A stretch of 64,000 nucleotides of DNA, taken from positions 17,472,042-17,536,041 of the forward strand of contig JAJEKV010000008.1 of NCBI GenBank assembly GCA_021234155.1. The letters run 5' to 3'. The notes beneath the pieces are model-generated. The model had not been told where the DNA came from. It searched no databases and saw only the letters and a list, made by a program, of their open reading frames with translations. A program made the position numbers and the translations under genes. The stretch comes from Isoetes taiwanensis (taxonomy: Eukaryota; Streptophyta; Lycopodiopsida; Isoetales; Isoetaceae). Of the stretch, positions 21,970 to 33,869 are shown one piece after another (position 1 is the stretch's first letter; every line of letters begins with the position of its first letter).

Positions 21970-22507
21970 CAGGGTTGCCCTTAAGGGGCTATTTATAGCC
22001 AAATGGCTATATTTTGTATATTTTTGAAAATGAGATACTAAAGCTGAATAGGTTACTATTGAAAATAAATTAAATTCTTTCGCCAAAGTTTTACCATTTC
22101 GTCCACCCTCCTTTCTTAAATTAGCCATACATTCTTAAGCTCAGATCTAGAGTTTCGCCTCCAGTTCCATGGATCTAAGTATTTAGGATCATAGATTATC
22201 CCCTTACCAACATTGTAGATCAAGTAATTGTTTGCTAGCTCTAGTGGACCATAGTAGAATACTCAAAAAATCAACAACTACTCAAATTAAACATAATAGG
22301 TTTTTTTAATCCTGTAAGTTGTATGTGAATTGACATCTAATTTATTTATTTCAATTACCACATTAACGTTGGCAAGATTCGCCAGAGTTTCTATGAAATA
22401 GTTCAAGTCGCAAAAAGTAATCGCCTACAAAATTAATATAGAAAGCTTATGATTCGCCTCACCTTCTAAATCACGCCTATGCAGATATGGCCTTAAGGGC
22501 AACCCTG
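21970..22507. mobile_element. Non-autonomous hAT element (MITE) in element B gag
   Basis: 538 bp with perfect 17-bp TIRs, CAGGGTTGCCCTTAAGG and its complement, flanked by a perfect 8-bp target duplication GTTGAGGA (21,962-21,969 and 22,508-22,515). CAGGG ends and an 8-bp TSD are diagnostic of hAT elements. There is no transposase; the interior is AT-rich. It splits the gag frame between the SLEEASST segment and the PSQKQS segment. Insert plus one TSD is 546 bp, a multiple of three. Confidence 0.9.
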
Positions 22508-22515
22508 GTTGAGGA

Positions 22516-23412
22516 TGCTTCTTCTAGGCTCAACGCTTTGTCTTCTGCCTCCTCTACTGTCCTCGGGTTGATGGCTCGGACAAGCCTTTTGATATTATTG
22601 TTCAACCCTTCAATGTACCCATCCACCGCGTGTCTTTCCATTATCCTTGGTACATTTAATCTTAATCTCATGAACTCTTCTGTATACTTAGCTACTGACA
22701 AGTTCCCTTGATCTAACCTGTAGAGTTGTTGGATTTGCCGCTTGTGCGAGGCCTTGGGACATAGTGTTTGCGGAAGGCTTTACTAAAAGTTTTGAACTGG
22801 CAATTGTTCCTTTTCAATTTAGTAGACTTAACATAACCCTTCCACCACATGCGTGCTGGGCCAATAAGATTTGTCGTCGCCACTTTTTCAATGTCTTTAT
22901 CCTTCATCCTATATGAGTCACCAAACTCTATCTCATTCAACCATTCTTTCACTTCTATACCCGACATGTCCTTCCCGAAAAACTGCCCTAATTTTCCACA
23001 CATTGCTCATGGCATTATCAATTTTCTTTTGATAATCCTCTGTCTTACAGTTCCTGTTCCTGCCGTGTGAGCTATCTGACTCGCTTTCTGAGCTATTGTG
23101 TGATCCACTGTCCATATTGTCAGCTGGACTGGAATTGGAGCTATTTGGGCTTCTTTTGCTTCTTCTTTTCCTTTTACTGTTCATGTTCTTATCTGACACC
23201 TAAACTTCCTCCTGTTGATCTGCTTGTTCTGGTTCTTGGGGACGTGATGGTGGCATTGGTCCACACTCCTGGGCACACATGAGCGTCGTGGCCCATTGTA
23301 CCAGTTGTTCTATCTGATTGTGCATTTCCATCAGCCTCCTGTTAATGATTCCTGCCAGCATGTTATCTTCCTCCTCATGCTCCCAGCCAAAGAGGTTTCT
23401 AGGCTGCCAGTG
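22516..23412 (-). pseudogene. Element B gag (capsid region)
   Basis: On the minus strand, a serine/lysine-rich N-terminus (KRKRRSKRSPNSSNSSP) follows a proline-rich segment. The retrotransposon gag domain comes next: VKEWLNEIEF, KVATTNLIGPARMWWKGY, FRKHYVPR and, after a frame change, EEFMRLRLNVP and VDGYIEGLNNNIKRL. It is strongly similar to element A gag. A TAG stop at 23,202-23,200 interrupts the N-terminal part, and a frameshift lies near 22,720. The copia element inserted at 23,412 separates the first residues of gag (continuing at 31,441). Confidence 0.85.
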
Positions 23413-24005
23413 TGTTGGATTCTAATGTTTGTCATGCCCATGTGAAAATGGTTGGCTACATGTGGTAATCAGATATATAAACACATGGACTATTTCAAAA
23501 TATTATATTTGCATGCTAATGTTATTTTTAAGAGGTAAGAAAAAGAAAGGAAAACAACGGGCAAAAGGAAATATTGGTTGTAACAGGTTGAACGGTAAAC
23601 GGCAGCCGGAGCCGGAATTTGCTGGAGAGAGTAGGCAATCTGTTGGAGATTAGAAATAACGGATATGTGCTAAGTACTGGCCGAAATTGCTTCTATGCTA
23701 AGCTTTTGCTGTGATTGGAAGAAGAATCGATCTGCTTGATGTCTGTGCAGTGACAGAAATTGGTCTGGCCAAAAGTATTCCAGGTTCTAGTTTTCTTACT
23801 TATTCAGTGTTATCTAGCATTGATCTTACTGTATATCTTCTGTAAAGCCTTTGTGGTTAAACATCTGTGTGAAATAGTTCTGTGTGCTGCTAATCCTTTA
23901 TGGATTGTGAAGTAAGAATTTTCAAAGGAGAAGAGTGTAGGAGATTGAGCTGTGGTTTTCTTATCTGGGTTCAATTCCCGGACTCAAAAGCTTCTGTTTC
24001 TATCC
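23413..24005 (+). repeat. Copia 5' LTR
   Basis: 593 bp beginning TGTTGGATTCTAATG. A TATATAAA box lies about 65 bp in (near 23,474). It ends TTTCTATCC where the 3' copy ends TTTCTATCA, so the terminal CA is mutated here. It includes a 15-bp stretch present only in this copy (near 23,835). Confidence 0.95.
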
Positions 24006-24007
24006 TC

Positions 24008-24019
24008 TGGTATCAGAGC
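24008..24019 (+). promoter_or_regulatory. Copia primer-binding site (initiator tRNA-Met)
   Basis: TGGTATCAGAGC two bases after the 5' LTR, complementary to the 3' end of plant initiator tRNA-Met; primes minus-strand cDNA synthesis. Confidence 0.95.
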
Positions 24020-24037
24020 TTTGAGTTCAAAAGGGAG

Positions 24038-25367
24038 ATGGCAGCAAATAAAGTTGCTGCTTCAATATTAGCTGGCGTTGAAGTCTACAAGAGAGGCTCA
24101 GGTTTTCAAGCATGGAAGGTGAAAGTGGAAAAAGCTTTAGAAGCTGAAGGGCTTTGGGATTTTGTAAGACCTCTTACTGAAACTGAGAAGCATAGGAAGA
24201 TTACAATAAAGACCGAAGGTACAAGCAGTACTTCGGAGGAGCCATCCTCTAAGGATATAGCTCAGGCTAAAGGTATTATTATTTCCAAACTTGGTTATGG
24301 AATTATAGCTTCTATTCATCATATGAGTCCACGAGAGATGTAGCAATATTTACTAAATGCGTATGAAAAATTAAGCGCATCTCAGATATATAAACTAGAA
24401 CAAGAATTAAGAATGCTCAAGTATGTAAGAGGTAAGGATTTGGTGGAACTGTTTGACAAAATGGAAGGCATGTTTATGGATTTAGATGGTGCTGCTCCCC
24501 TCTCTGTTCAGTCTAAAATATACATATCAGACATGTTTGCCGAATATGATGAAAATATTGCTTCATTAATTCGCACCACTACAAAAACTAAGGAAGAAGC
24601 ATTAAGTACGGCAAGAACTGAAGTCACACAAAGAGAAGCAAGAAGAGATTATAATCAAGGGGGAGACAATATTTTATATACTGAGAGAGGGAGAGGGAGA
24701 AATAAAGAGGCAAAGGATGTGATATGTTATGGATGTGGAGAGAGTGGTCATATCAAACCAAACTGTTCACATATTAGAGGTCGTACATGTTATGCTTGTG
24801 GGGAAGGAGGACATCTTGCAAATATGTGTACAAGAAAAGGAAGAGGTCGTGGAAGCTTTAGAGGATCCTCGTCTTCTAGTAGAGGAACTTCTAGAAGGAC
24901 AGTAACCTTTTCAAAACCAACCATAGGTCGGGTATCAACTGAAGAAATTCCTGAAGAAGAGGTAAATTCATTTATGTTATCAAGTTTAAACGATGAAAAT
25001 TTGGCTAACCTTGTGGTTATAGATTCTGGAGCTGAAAAATCCGTGATGGGAAGTTCACAAATATTAAAAGATATGCAAACTAGTAAACTCAGATGTCTAC
25101 ATATGGCTAATGGCGAAGAACAAGAAGTAGAAGGTTGTGGCTTGTTAGAGCTTGAAGGAAGATGGAAGTGTGATATCTATTGATAACGTCTTGTGTGTTC
25201 CAGGAGTGGTGAAAAACTTAATTTCTGTAGCGGATTTGGTAGATAAAGATTATAGAGTGTCGTTTGATAAGCACATGCGCATAGTACATAATAATGAAAA
25301 CGTTGTATTGTATGCAAAAAGAGTTGGAAATCGGTTTGAATTTTGTCCAAAAAGTGTGAACATGCTA
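24038..25367 (+). pseudogene. Copia gag and protease
   Basis: ATG at 24,038 starts a copia gag (KLTRGSGFQAWKVKVEKAL-like region with YKRGSGFQAWK). A TAG at 24,341 interrupts it and the frame then continues to two CCHC knuckles (CYGCGESGHIKPNC and CYACGEGGHLANMC, near 24,725-24,830). A basic arginine/serine stretch leads to the protease with VVIDSGAEKSVMG (catalytic Asp). A frameshift near 25,150 moves protease into the frame ending at the DNA-element insertion at 25,368, within the protease-integrase linker. Confidence 0.9.
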
Positions 25368-25371
25368 TTAA

Positions 25372-27943
25372 CACTAGACCTGTCCCATGATGGACCATTA
25401 AAGGGCATTTTGAAGGTTCACAAAAAAAATCATATAAAATCAAGAATACAAAAACTAGCCAAACCCTTTCTAGGAGTTCATATATGGCAGTCATGCTTCA
25501 CATTAAAAATATACAAAAATGTATCAGCTCCCATTCTTGTGAGTTATGCTCTAGCAAACCCAAGGCACAAAGTAAAACTGTCTTGATGAAAAGATTTTTT
25601 TGATTTTTTTAGTTATAATGTTATTTTTCGAACTCTGTGAAGGAAGATAGAGCAATTCAAACATGACAGGGTCAAAACTGTCCTCTACCTTCTGAGAACC
25701 AATACTGGTTCCCAGAAAGCAGTTGTGATATAAAAACAACAACTTTCAGAAGGAGATCAATTTTGAGTCCAAATTTGGCATATAAGTAATTCACGAGGTC
25801 CTCCATCCCATAAAAATATTTGTTGACTTTGAATTTGATGTTTTGACTTTGACTCCTATTTTCAATTTTAGGGAATTTATACAAATGGATAGTATTACTA
25901 CATATGATTCTAGGTTGTCCTCCAGAAAATCACATTATGAAAGTTTATAAGGATATGAAACCAATGCAAGAACAAGCTCGTGGAAAGAGCAAAAGACATG
26001 GTAAAAAAAATCAAAAACAATATCTGTACCTGCCCATTACTGGTCCATAGTTCATTCAAAAATTGATAATATCCTTATGCTAGTCCATTTCAAGTTGAGT
26101 TTTGGGACACGAGTAGCTCTTGGAGCACTTTGTTCACAAAACAATTTGTTGTTCATTATCTTAAGGATTGTACTAGAATAGATAGAATAGATAGCATCAA
26201 TTATATTATATCTTCCATGTTTATTCTAGATTTGTGCCCTAAGGTGTGACTTTACAAAATCACATCCTCAAAATATCTCATGTCAAGAAACCAATGCAAA
26301 AAGAACCAAGGAAAAATATGAAAAACTTTTACTATAAAAAATCAAGATAGATTGCTATCTGCAGTCCAGTTGCAGACCATCATTGGTCCAGATGACTGAA
26401 AGTTTAAAAATTATTAATGGTGCTTCTTTATTCAATTTTGATCTCAACTTTCACATATAGTTTACTTGTATGATTCTCTATAGGACAAAATTAATTGATT
26501 AGGTTAGTTTGTATAACTTAAGGGTAAGGTTGAAGCACAAACAATTGAGAATTTATAGGGTATTTATGACCAATTGAACTTACATGACTTTCACTTACAC
26601 CTTTCAAAAATCATGTGATCGAAGCTAAAAAGCCATAGTATCATTCTTGGAGAAACATGGATAAGGCTATTGAGAGATATATGCTCTATACAATTGGTCT
26701 CGTGGACCATAAATGGTGATGCGTGCTTATATAAATTAAAATCTTAGAAATGACATGTTAGTTTAATATGCAACTAGAGATTTCTATTGCCAAGAAAGGT
26801 TTGCATCTATAAAAAATATAATATACATGAAAGATAACTTACATGTAATGATATTCTACTTGGATGACAATGCTTTATAGCAGTAACACAGATAGGAAGT
26901 TTATGCTGGATAAGCAGATTTCATGGTATTTTTTCCAATAAGACCATACAACCTATATAAGAGATCTCTATATATGTCATTTCTCACATTTTGAATCATT
27001 TTAAAGGCATATTTGGGGAAAAGTAGTGTCTCTTTCTATGAACCAAAGAAGCATATATGAAATGTTATGTGGTCTATTTATATTCTGACATAGCTAAACT
27101 TCACAACATCCACTTGAATTCATCAATAAACATCATTTGCTTAATCGTCGTTTAGTTTTGGACCTATAATTATGGAGTTGACCCAACTTTTTATGCTCTA
27201 AGGTGTTAATTCGGTTGTTGTACATCTTGTTTGAATTCCAAAAATTGCATGGTTACACCCTAGTTACACTATATGTAAGTTGATAAAAGTTATGTTCTAT
27301 GTAGATATAAATAGACGCAGCATTTATTGCCTGCATGGCATTATGGATGGTTGTTATTGGAGCATTTTAACATATACTTTTGTCCAGAATTCTGTATAGT
27401 AGATTCTTTTAGTAAATATTAAGGTTAACATGACTTATTTAAACTCCAAAAAATTATGAAACTATAGCTCGTATAATTAGCAACTCGTGGCCACTCAAAA
27501 CTTGTTATAATGAGAGAGTAACAATTCTTAAACCTCAAGCAGCTTTTTTGACCAAAATAGGGTTTGGCGGCTTCCACCGATTTTAAATGATAGCAAGAAA
27601 ATATGGGAACATAAATTCAATGTATTCTATGATAAACAGGCAAATACCTCCAACTTTAGCAAGGTTTAGGTCACTTTATGCTAGAAATATCGAAGAAGGC
27701 AGTTATGGACTGGTGCAGAAACTGCCAAATTCTCCAATATTTGAGCAATCACCACAAGGTATAGGTGACCCCATTGGTCTTGAAATTCTCAGAGGTCATT
27801 AAGAAATAAGTGAAGACTCAAATGATGGTGGTATATTATAAAATTGAAATTTCTTTTGTGAGTTACGTGGGTTTAAGTGGCAGAGGTCATTTGGGCCAGT
27901 TCTGGTCCATGGATCAGGAATGGTCCCAGGGACAGGTCTAGTG
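25372..27943. mobile_element. CACTA-ended non-autonomous DNA element in copia
   Basis: 2,572 bp with inverted ends CACTAGACCTGTCCC, followed by a gapped extension to GGACCATT, and the sequence TTAA on both sides (25,368-25,371 and 27,944-27,947). Removing the insert and one TTAA restores a continuous copia frame, which fixes the boundaries to within a base. The interior is AT-rich, has no transposase, and carries scattered subterminal GGTCC/GGACC words. CACTA ends suggest the En/Spm group, which normally makes 3-bp duplications; TTA or TAA plus one chance base would fit equally well. Confidence 0.85.
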
Positions 27944-28915
27944 TTAAGTAGTGAAGTTGAAAATAATAAATCAATAGAATTATGGCATCAACGTTTAGGT
28001 CACACAAACTTGAAAAATGTAATCTTTATGAAGAAGCATAATGTATTGAAAGACTTAGATGTTATAGATAATATTAAGGAAGGCTTGGACTCACCTTGTC
28101 ATGGTTGCATGTTGGGAAAACAAAGTAGAAAGCCTTTTCCTAAGAAAAGTGAACGAGCGAGTGAGAAGTTAGCTTTGGTACACTCTGATGTATGTGGGCC
28201 TATGAGAGTTAGAAGTGCGAGTGGGAAATATTACTTTGTATCGTTTATTGATGATTATTCGAGAAAATCTAAATGGTATTTTCTAAGTCATAAAAGCCAG
28301 GTCTTCAATTCATTCAAAGCTTATCTTGCAGAAGTTGAACGAGAAACAGGGTATAAGCTAAAATGTTTAAGGTCAGACAGAGGGGGAGAATACTTATCAG
28401 ACGAGTTTAAGTATTTTTGTGCAGAAAAAGGAATTAAAAGACAGTTGACATGTAGCGGAACTCCTCAGCAAAATGGTGTCTCTGAGAGGAAAAATCGAAC
28501 AGTAATAGAAGCAGCACGGGCAATGCTAAAACATGCAGGTCTTCCAAACTTTTTATGGGCAGAAGCTGTAAATACAGCTTTCTATGTGCAAAACAAAATC
28601 TCGAGCAGGGCCTTAGAAGGTAAAGTTCCAGATGAGCTTTGGACAGGTAAGCGCCAATCTGTAAAAGATTTTAAAGTTTTCGGATGTTTAGCTTACGCAA
28701 AAATAATGGAAGAGAATAGATCGAAGTTGGACGATAAAAGTAGAGAAGCTTACTTTGTTGGATATGATAGTTTGTCAAAAGGATATAGACTTTATGATCC
28801 AAGTAAAAGAGCAGTAATTGTTAGTCGAGATGTCATTTTCTTTGAAAACGTATTATATAAAGATCGGATTTCTATTAATAAGCAAGATCAAGATGCAGGT
28901 GAAGATATTAACTAG
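27944..28915 (+). pseudogene. Copia integrase
   Basis: HHCC zinc domain (LWHQRLGH ... CHGCMLGK), then the catalytic core: VHSDVCGPM (first Asp), FIDDYSRK, LRSDRGGEY (second Asp) and QQNGVSERKNRT (Glu). The copia-specific FGCLAY and SRDVIFFE blocks follow. All catalytic residues are present. The frame ends at TAG 28,913, after which the same frame continues as an acidic linker. Confidence 0.95.
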
Positions 28916-30075
28916 GAACCAGTCAACTATTTTGATGATGGGGAAGAAGAAACAGGAACTATTGTTGATACCAACCAAGCAGAAGAGCAAGAAGAACAAA
29001 CTGAACACGTAGATCACACTGAGCATGGTGATGAAGAAATAGAACCAGTTCCTGCAGTACCACGGCGTAGGAGAAGAACTGAAGCGGAATTACTTAAAGA
29101 AGGAATACCATTTGATACAGCACAATATGGAAGGGATGAGACTGGAAGAAGTATGAGGAGAGATGCAGTTGAGAGAGAGAGAGAGAGAGAGAAGCATAAC
29201 ACACGAAGAGATTGAAGAAAGTGATCAGGTAATACCGGCTCTTATGACTGTGTTAGAATCAGGGATACCAACTAACTATAATGAAGCTATAGAAAGCCTA
29301 GAGTCAGATAAATGGAAACATGCAATGGATGCGGAATTAAGTTCTTTTAACGTACGGAAACATATAAATTAGTTGACAGGCCTAATAATAGAAATGTTGT
29401 TGGAAATAAGTGGATTTTTAGAATTAAACAGGGGCCAGATGGACAGACACAAAAATTCAAAGCGAGACTAGTGGCAAAAGGATTTACACAAATAGAAGGT
29501 ATTGATTATGATGAAACTTTCTCTCCTATTGTTAAGTTGACAAGTATTAGAGCGATTATGGCTATTGCTAACATGCACAGTTTAGAATTGCATCATATGG
29601 ATGTTAGCACGGCGTTTTTAAATGCAGACTTGAATGAGGAGATTTATATGGAGCAACCTCCTGGTTATGTGGGGATAAAGTTTGGAAACTGCAGAAGGCA
29701 GTCTATGGTCTAAGACAAGCGCCACGGCAATGGTATTTATGTCTTGACAATCATTTGAAAGCACATGGATTTGAAAAATTAAACATGGATGGAAATGTGT
29801 ACGTCTATAGAGACGGAGATCATTTTTGCATAATTGCAGTGTATGTAGATGATTGTGTCATGACAGCAAATAATATTAATTGCTTAAACTGTTGCAAGGA
29901 TATTTTAAAGCAAAGGTTTCAGATGACAGACTTGGGGGAACTGAAACAGTTATTAGGTATGGAAGTTTATAGACATAGGGAAAATGGATTTATAGCTATT
30001 ACCCAGAAAAAGAATATTTTACGTGTGCTTAAAGGTTTAAAATGGAAGAATGCAAACCTGCTAGTACTCCAGTAG
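28916..30075 (+). pseudogene. Copia linker and reverse transcriptase
   Basis: An acidic linker with a GAGAGA microsatellite (29,170-29,190) where the frame slips. RT follows in three frames: [52 protein letters not shown], then [11 protein letters not shown] and CIIAVYVDDCVM, with the YVDD catalytic site near 29,845. Frameshifts near 29,355, 29,680 and 30,040. The motifs are otherwise conserved. Confidence 0.9.
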
Positions 30076-30842
30076 CATCTGGGCAAAGAATCAGCCCTGA
30101 AATGTGTCCGAAAACAGAAGAAGAAAAGACTATTATGATGAATCGACCTTATAGAGAGCTTATTGGGTGTCTTCAATATGTATCAAACTGTACACGTCCT
30201 GATATTTCATATGGAGTAAATATGTTGAGTCAATTTCTAAACAATCCCGGTGAAGGACATTGGAAATGTGCAAAACGTATTCTAAGGTTTTTAAAAGGCA
30301 CTCTAAACTATGGACTTATTTTCAGACGGGAACATGGTGTAAAATTGGAAAGTCTATTGCTTGAAGGTTTTGCAGATGCAGATTGGGGTGGTGATGTGGA
30401 TACACGTAGGTCAAGATCAGGATATGCTTGCTTATTAGGCAAGACAGCTATCGCTTGGAAAAGTAAGAAACAAACCTCTATTGCTCTCTCTACGGCAGAA
30501 GCCGAGTATGCGGCAGTTTCTCTTGCTTCCAGAGAAATAATTTGGCTTAGGCGATTACTTGCAGAATTAGGCCTAGTACAGAGAAAGCCAACACCATTAT
30601 ATTGTGATAATACAACCTGTATTGCCATGACTAAAAATCCAGTTCTACATGAAAGAACAAAACATATTGAGCTGCATAATCACTTCATACGTGATCACGT
30701 GAAAAATGGGGAAATAGCTGTACTATATAGACCTACAGATATGCAGTGTGCAGACATATTTACAAAGGCTTTACCTGAATTCAAATTCAAAATGTTTCAA
30801 AAAGAATTAGGGGTAGAAGATGTTGGGACTGCGATCACATAG
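30042..30842 (+). pseudogene. Copia RNase H (C-terminal pol)
   Basis: A clean 266-residue frame with YRELIGCLQYVSNCTRPDI, GFADADWGGD (catalytic Asp), SLSTAEAEY-like ALSTAEAEYAA (Glu), LYCDNTTCI (Asp) and TKHIELHNHFIRDHV, ending a few bases before the polypurine tract. Complete for a copia RNase H. Confidence 0.95.
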
Positions 30843-30845
30843 GCA

Positions 30846-30857
30846 TGAGGGGGAGAT
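30846..30857 (+). promoter_or_regulatory. Copia polypurine tract
   Basis: TGAGGGGGAGAT directly before the 3' LTR at 30,858; primes plus-strand cDNA synthesis. Confidence 0.85.
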
Positions 30858-31435
30858 TGTTGGATTCTAATGTTTGTCATGCCCATGTGATAGTTAATGG
30901 TTGGCTACATGTGGCAATCAGATATATAAACACATGGACTATTTCAAGATATTATATTGCTAATGTTATTTTTAAGAGGTAATCAAAAGAAAGGAAAACA
31001 ACGGGCAAAAGGAAATATTGGTTGTAACAGGTTGAATGGTAAACGGCAGCCGGAGCCGGAATTTGCTGGAGAGAGTAGGCGATCTGTTGGAGATTAGAAA
31101 TAACGGATCTGTGCTAAGTACTGGCCGAAATTGCTTCTATGCTAAGCTTTTGTTGTGATTGGAAGAAGAATCGATCTGCTTGATGTCTGTGCAGTGACAG
31201 AAATTGGTCTGACCAAAAGCATTCCAGGTTCTGGTTTTCTTACTTATTCAGTGTTATCTAGCATTGATCTTACTGTACCTTTGTGGTTAAACATCTGTGT
31301 GAAATAGTTCTGTGTACTGCTAATCCTTTATGGATTGTGAAGTAAGAATTTTTAAAGGAGAAGAGTGTAGGAGATTGAGCTGTGGTTTTCTTATCTGGGT
31401 TCAATTCCCGGACTCAAAAGCTTCTGTTTCTATCA
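30858..31435 (+). repeat. Copia 3' LTR
   Basis: 578 bp, TGTTGG...TATCA, matching 23,413-24,005 apart from about a dozen substitutions and three indels. Confidence 0.95.
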
Positions 31436-31691
31436 CAGTGATGTTGCCTGCCCTGACCTTGTGAGGCGGAGCTGATATTTCTGGCTACAAGGATTAGTCA
31501 CACATATTTGTTATTCAAAGTTATATGTTGTTATGACATTTCTATATTAATTCATCTTACCCATAGAAGAAATGAAGCTAAAACTCAATTTACAAGGTCA
31601 CAATGAATTATTTTAAACATGACATGAACATACGAATTTGAAACTTGGAATATTATGATAATAATAGTACATATGAAGTTAAAACATTTAA

Positions 31692-33230
31692 TTAATACAT
31701 AACAAAGAAAAGGTTCAATCCGGGGAACTTTTTTTTAGACTTGAAGAAGTTCTTGACATCTTTGAGCCGAAGACACTTGCCGATGTTGCGTAGAATGTTG
31801 CATGACAACCCACCTTCTAGTGCTCGTGCCATCTGTGGAGGTGGAAGCGGGGGTGCCGTAGCCGCGACTACTGTCAAAGGTGCGTCTCTTAGATGCCCTC
31901 GGACAAAATCTAGGCTGTAGAGCACCACTGATCTCTTGAAAAGGATGACATAATCTGTGTTTTTCCTCATCTTGGCATGTTGGCCGAATCCCGTGAGTGC
32001 GATCAGGAGTGAGACTGTTTCCTCTCCTCTTGGGCTGAAATCCCTGCAAAGCACTATCATCTGGCCCTGGTTTAGGACCAAAAGGGCCTTCTCCTCCCCC
32101 CCCCCCTTGAGATCTTGCTTGATCTGCCCCCACGCCGTTCCTCCATGTCGCGCTGCCGTAGATATCCACTACCATGAGGTCGTCATGATCTCTCGACATG
32201 GTGGCTGCATTCTCCAAGTACAGTCCTTGATCGAACGTGGCGACTCGTGCTTGGGCCTCTGCTCGGCTTGTATAAGGTGCTTTGAATGGCCTGGAATTTA
32301 TCTTCTTGGATGATTGGTCGGTGCTGCTGATATACCTGCCTTATAAACTCTTATGCTGCCACATCCAACATTGTCTCCCTGGTGTATGAGTTTCGTTCTG
32401 CCACCTCTCGTGGAATTTCCTGGTAAATGTAGTCGATGAGGTCTCTCTGCTCCCCTCTGCAATCAACCCCAAGAGCTCATCGATTCGTAGCCCTTCCTCT
32501 AAGCAGTATGGCAGGTGGAGGATGTTGTTGGTGAAGAGGTACTCCTCCCTGATAACCACTGGGGATAGGGCAGTGATGCCTATGGGTGGTTCATTGGCCC
32601 TTCTGACATCCTCATCATGCCTTTCGATCTGCCTTCTCATTCTTTCTGCTAGTTTACTTTCCTCTTCCTCATCCTGGTCCTCCTCTTCTTCATAGTCTTC
32701 CTCAATCTGAGATGCTCCTAAAGATATATCATGGTAGACGTATTCGGTGGAGTCGAGATGCTGGACGAAGCACTGGTCGACCTTTGTGTTCAAGGGTGCT
32801 AGATCCAATGGCTGTATGGAAGGCTCCCCCACTTTGTTAATGGCCTTGAAGTGCATGAATATGGCCAAGGCTGCATGTGTTGAGACATATCTGTGCCTAT
32901 GGGCCTTACAGCTCATGCAATCTGGTATGTTCCTCGTCCGATCCCAGATCTGGTTCTTGACCCGTGCTCCTCCAGCTAAGACTTGATCCAGTGACTCTAG
33001 GGAAACCCATGTCCCGCCTCTTGGCAGAAGACTGACTTCCCACGGTAAGATCTACTGGTCATACTGGCATATGATGTCGATGTAGTAGGGCGTCCTCGTC
33101 AAGGTTGCATGAAGGTCGAAGAGATGATTGAACACTTGAAAGGCCTCCTCGATCGGAACCTCGCTGATATGGTTGGTGTTGTTACCATTCGATGAAGTTG
33201 GTAGGGGCCATTGGGCAGAGACCGGCGCAA
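31692..33230 (-). pseudogene. Element B pre-gag protein (homologue of element A pre-gag 2)
   Basis: Minus-strand frames at 33,230-32,341 and 32,217-31,692 together parallel the element A protein at 38,781-40,152. Similar blocks include THAALAIFMHFKAIN (versus ARFALAIIMDQYIED), an acidic middle (QIEEDYEEEEDQDEEEE), and ALTGFGQHAK...LTVVAATAPPLPPPQMARAL (versus ALSTLVGHKK...LLVAAPLATCLPPDAAARAAL). Breaks: frameshifts near 33,200 and 32,300 and a TAG at 33,054-33,052. It lies upstream of gag. No known domain was recognised. That two diverged elements keep it argues for a role in the element life cycle. Confidence 0.65.
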
Positions 33231-33869
33231 AAAATGGTTTGAGAAAATTGAGAAAGAGTTGAGAAATTGCCTAGACAGGGTGAGAGCAAACTTGATGAGG
33301 AAAAACAGTCAAATAGGATCCCTTTTTATAGACCGGGGTTGCCTAGGTTTCTGTGTTGAAACTGCCTGCTTGGGAAATCTATGTTCTAGGAGTTATAGAT
33401 GTCAAATTTGGCTAATTTGATGTGCTAATCTAGCTAAAATAAGGCGATAAACATATTAGACTAGTTTATTGGACAATTTTTGGACAAATTTGGGTCAAAC
33501 ATATGGTCAAACTGGGTTACTCCGCATGAAAGGGTCCTCCGAGACTCTCGGAGGAGTGTTTGGTGCAGAGCGATCCGGGTGGGTCAATTTTGGCCAATTC
33601 TTAATCTTTTTGAATGATGTAAAGTGCTATGATGCAAGTTTGACTCGCCTTTAGGCTATCTAGCAACTTATTTCATGTTAATCTGACATCTCTAAGTGCA
33701 AAAATGGGCCAATTGAATTACTCCGGGTCACTTTTTCTTTTTCTTTTTAAAACCTAAATTGACATTTTTTTAAGAAAACTTGAACTCATTACATTAACAA
33801 AACGGTTTTAGTACATCTAGAGTCAAAAAAATTTATACAAAAAACTTTTAAATTTTATCTTTTCTAATT
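33231..33869. other. Element B non-coding spacer
   Basis: AT-rich sequence between two pre-gag frames of element B; no coding signal. It may be an intron or an inter-ORF leader. Confidence 0.4.

Larger units (their letters stand above)
23413..31435 (+). mobile_element. Ty1/copia LTR retrotransposon
   Basis: TG...CA LTRs (23,413-24,005 and 30,858-31,435) are flanked by the perfect 5-bp TSD CAGTG (23,408-23,412 and 31,436-31,440). Order gag, protease, integrase, RT, RNase H is diagnostic of copia. LTRs differ by roughly a dozen substitutions and a few indels, so the insertion is fairly young. Internal damage: TAG stops at 24,341 and 28,913, frameshifts near 25,150, 29,180, 29,355, 29,680 and 30,040, and a 2.6-kb DNA element at 25,372-27,943. 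It sits inside gag of element B. Confidence 0.95.

Noticed and set aside
22933-23282. Plus-strand frames at 22.8-23.3 kb
   Set aside because: Antisense to element B gag, whose minus-strand reading has clear gag motifs.
23956-23990. GGGTTCAATTCCCGG in the copia LTR, resembling a tRNA T-arm / B box (also 31,396-31,430)
   Set aside because: No A box, anticodon arm or acceptor stem could be fitted around it; it is part of the LTR in both copies.
25368-27947. Assigning the insert to piggyBac because of TTAA
   Set aside because: The ends are CACTA...TAGTG and no piggyBac transposase is present; a 3-bp duplication plus one chance base explains TTAA equally well.
29014-29202. Minus-strand serine/leucine-rich frame
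   Set aside because: Antisense of the GAGAGA microsatellite and acidic linker in copia.
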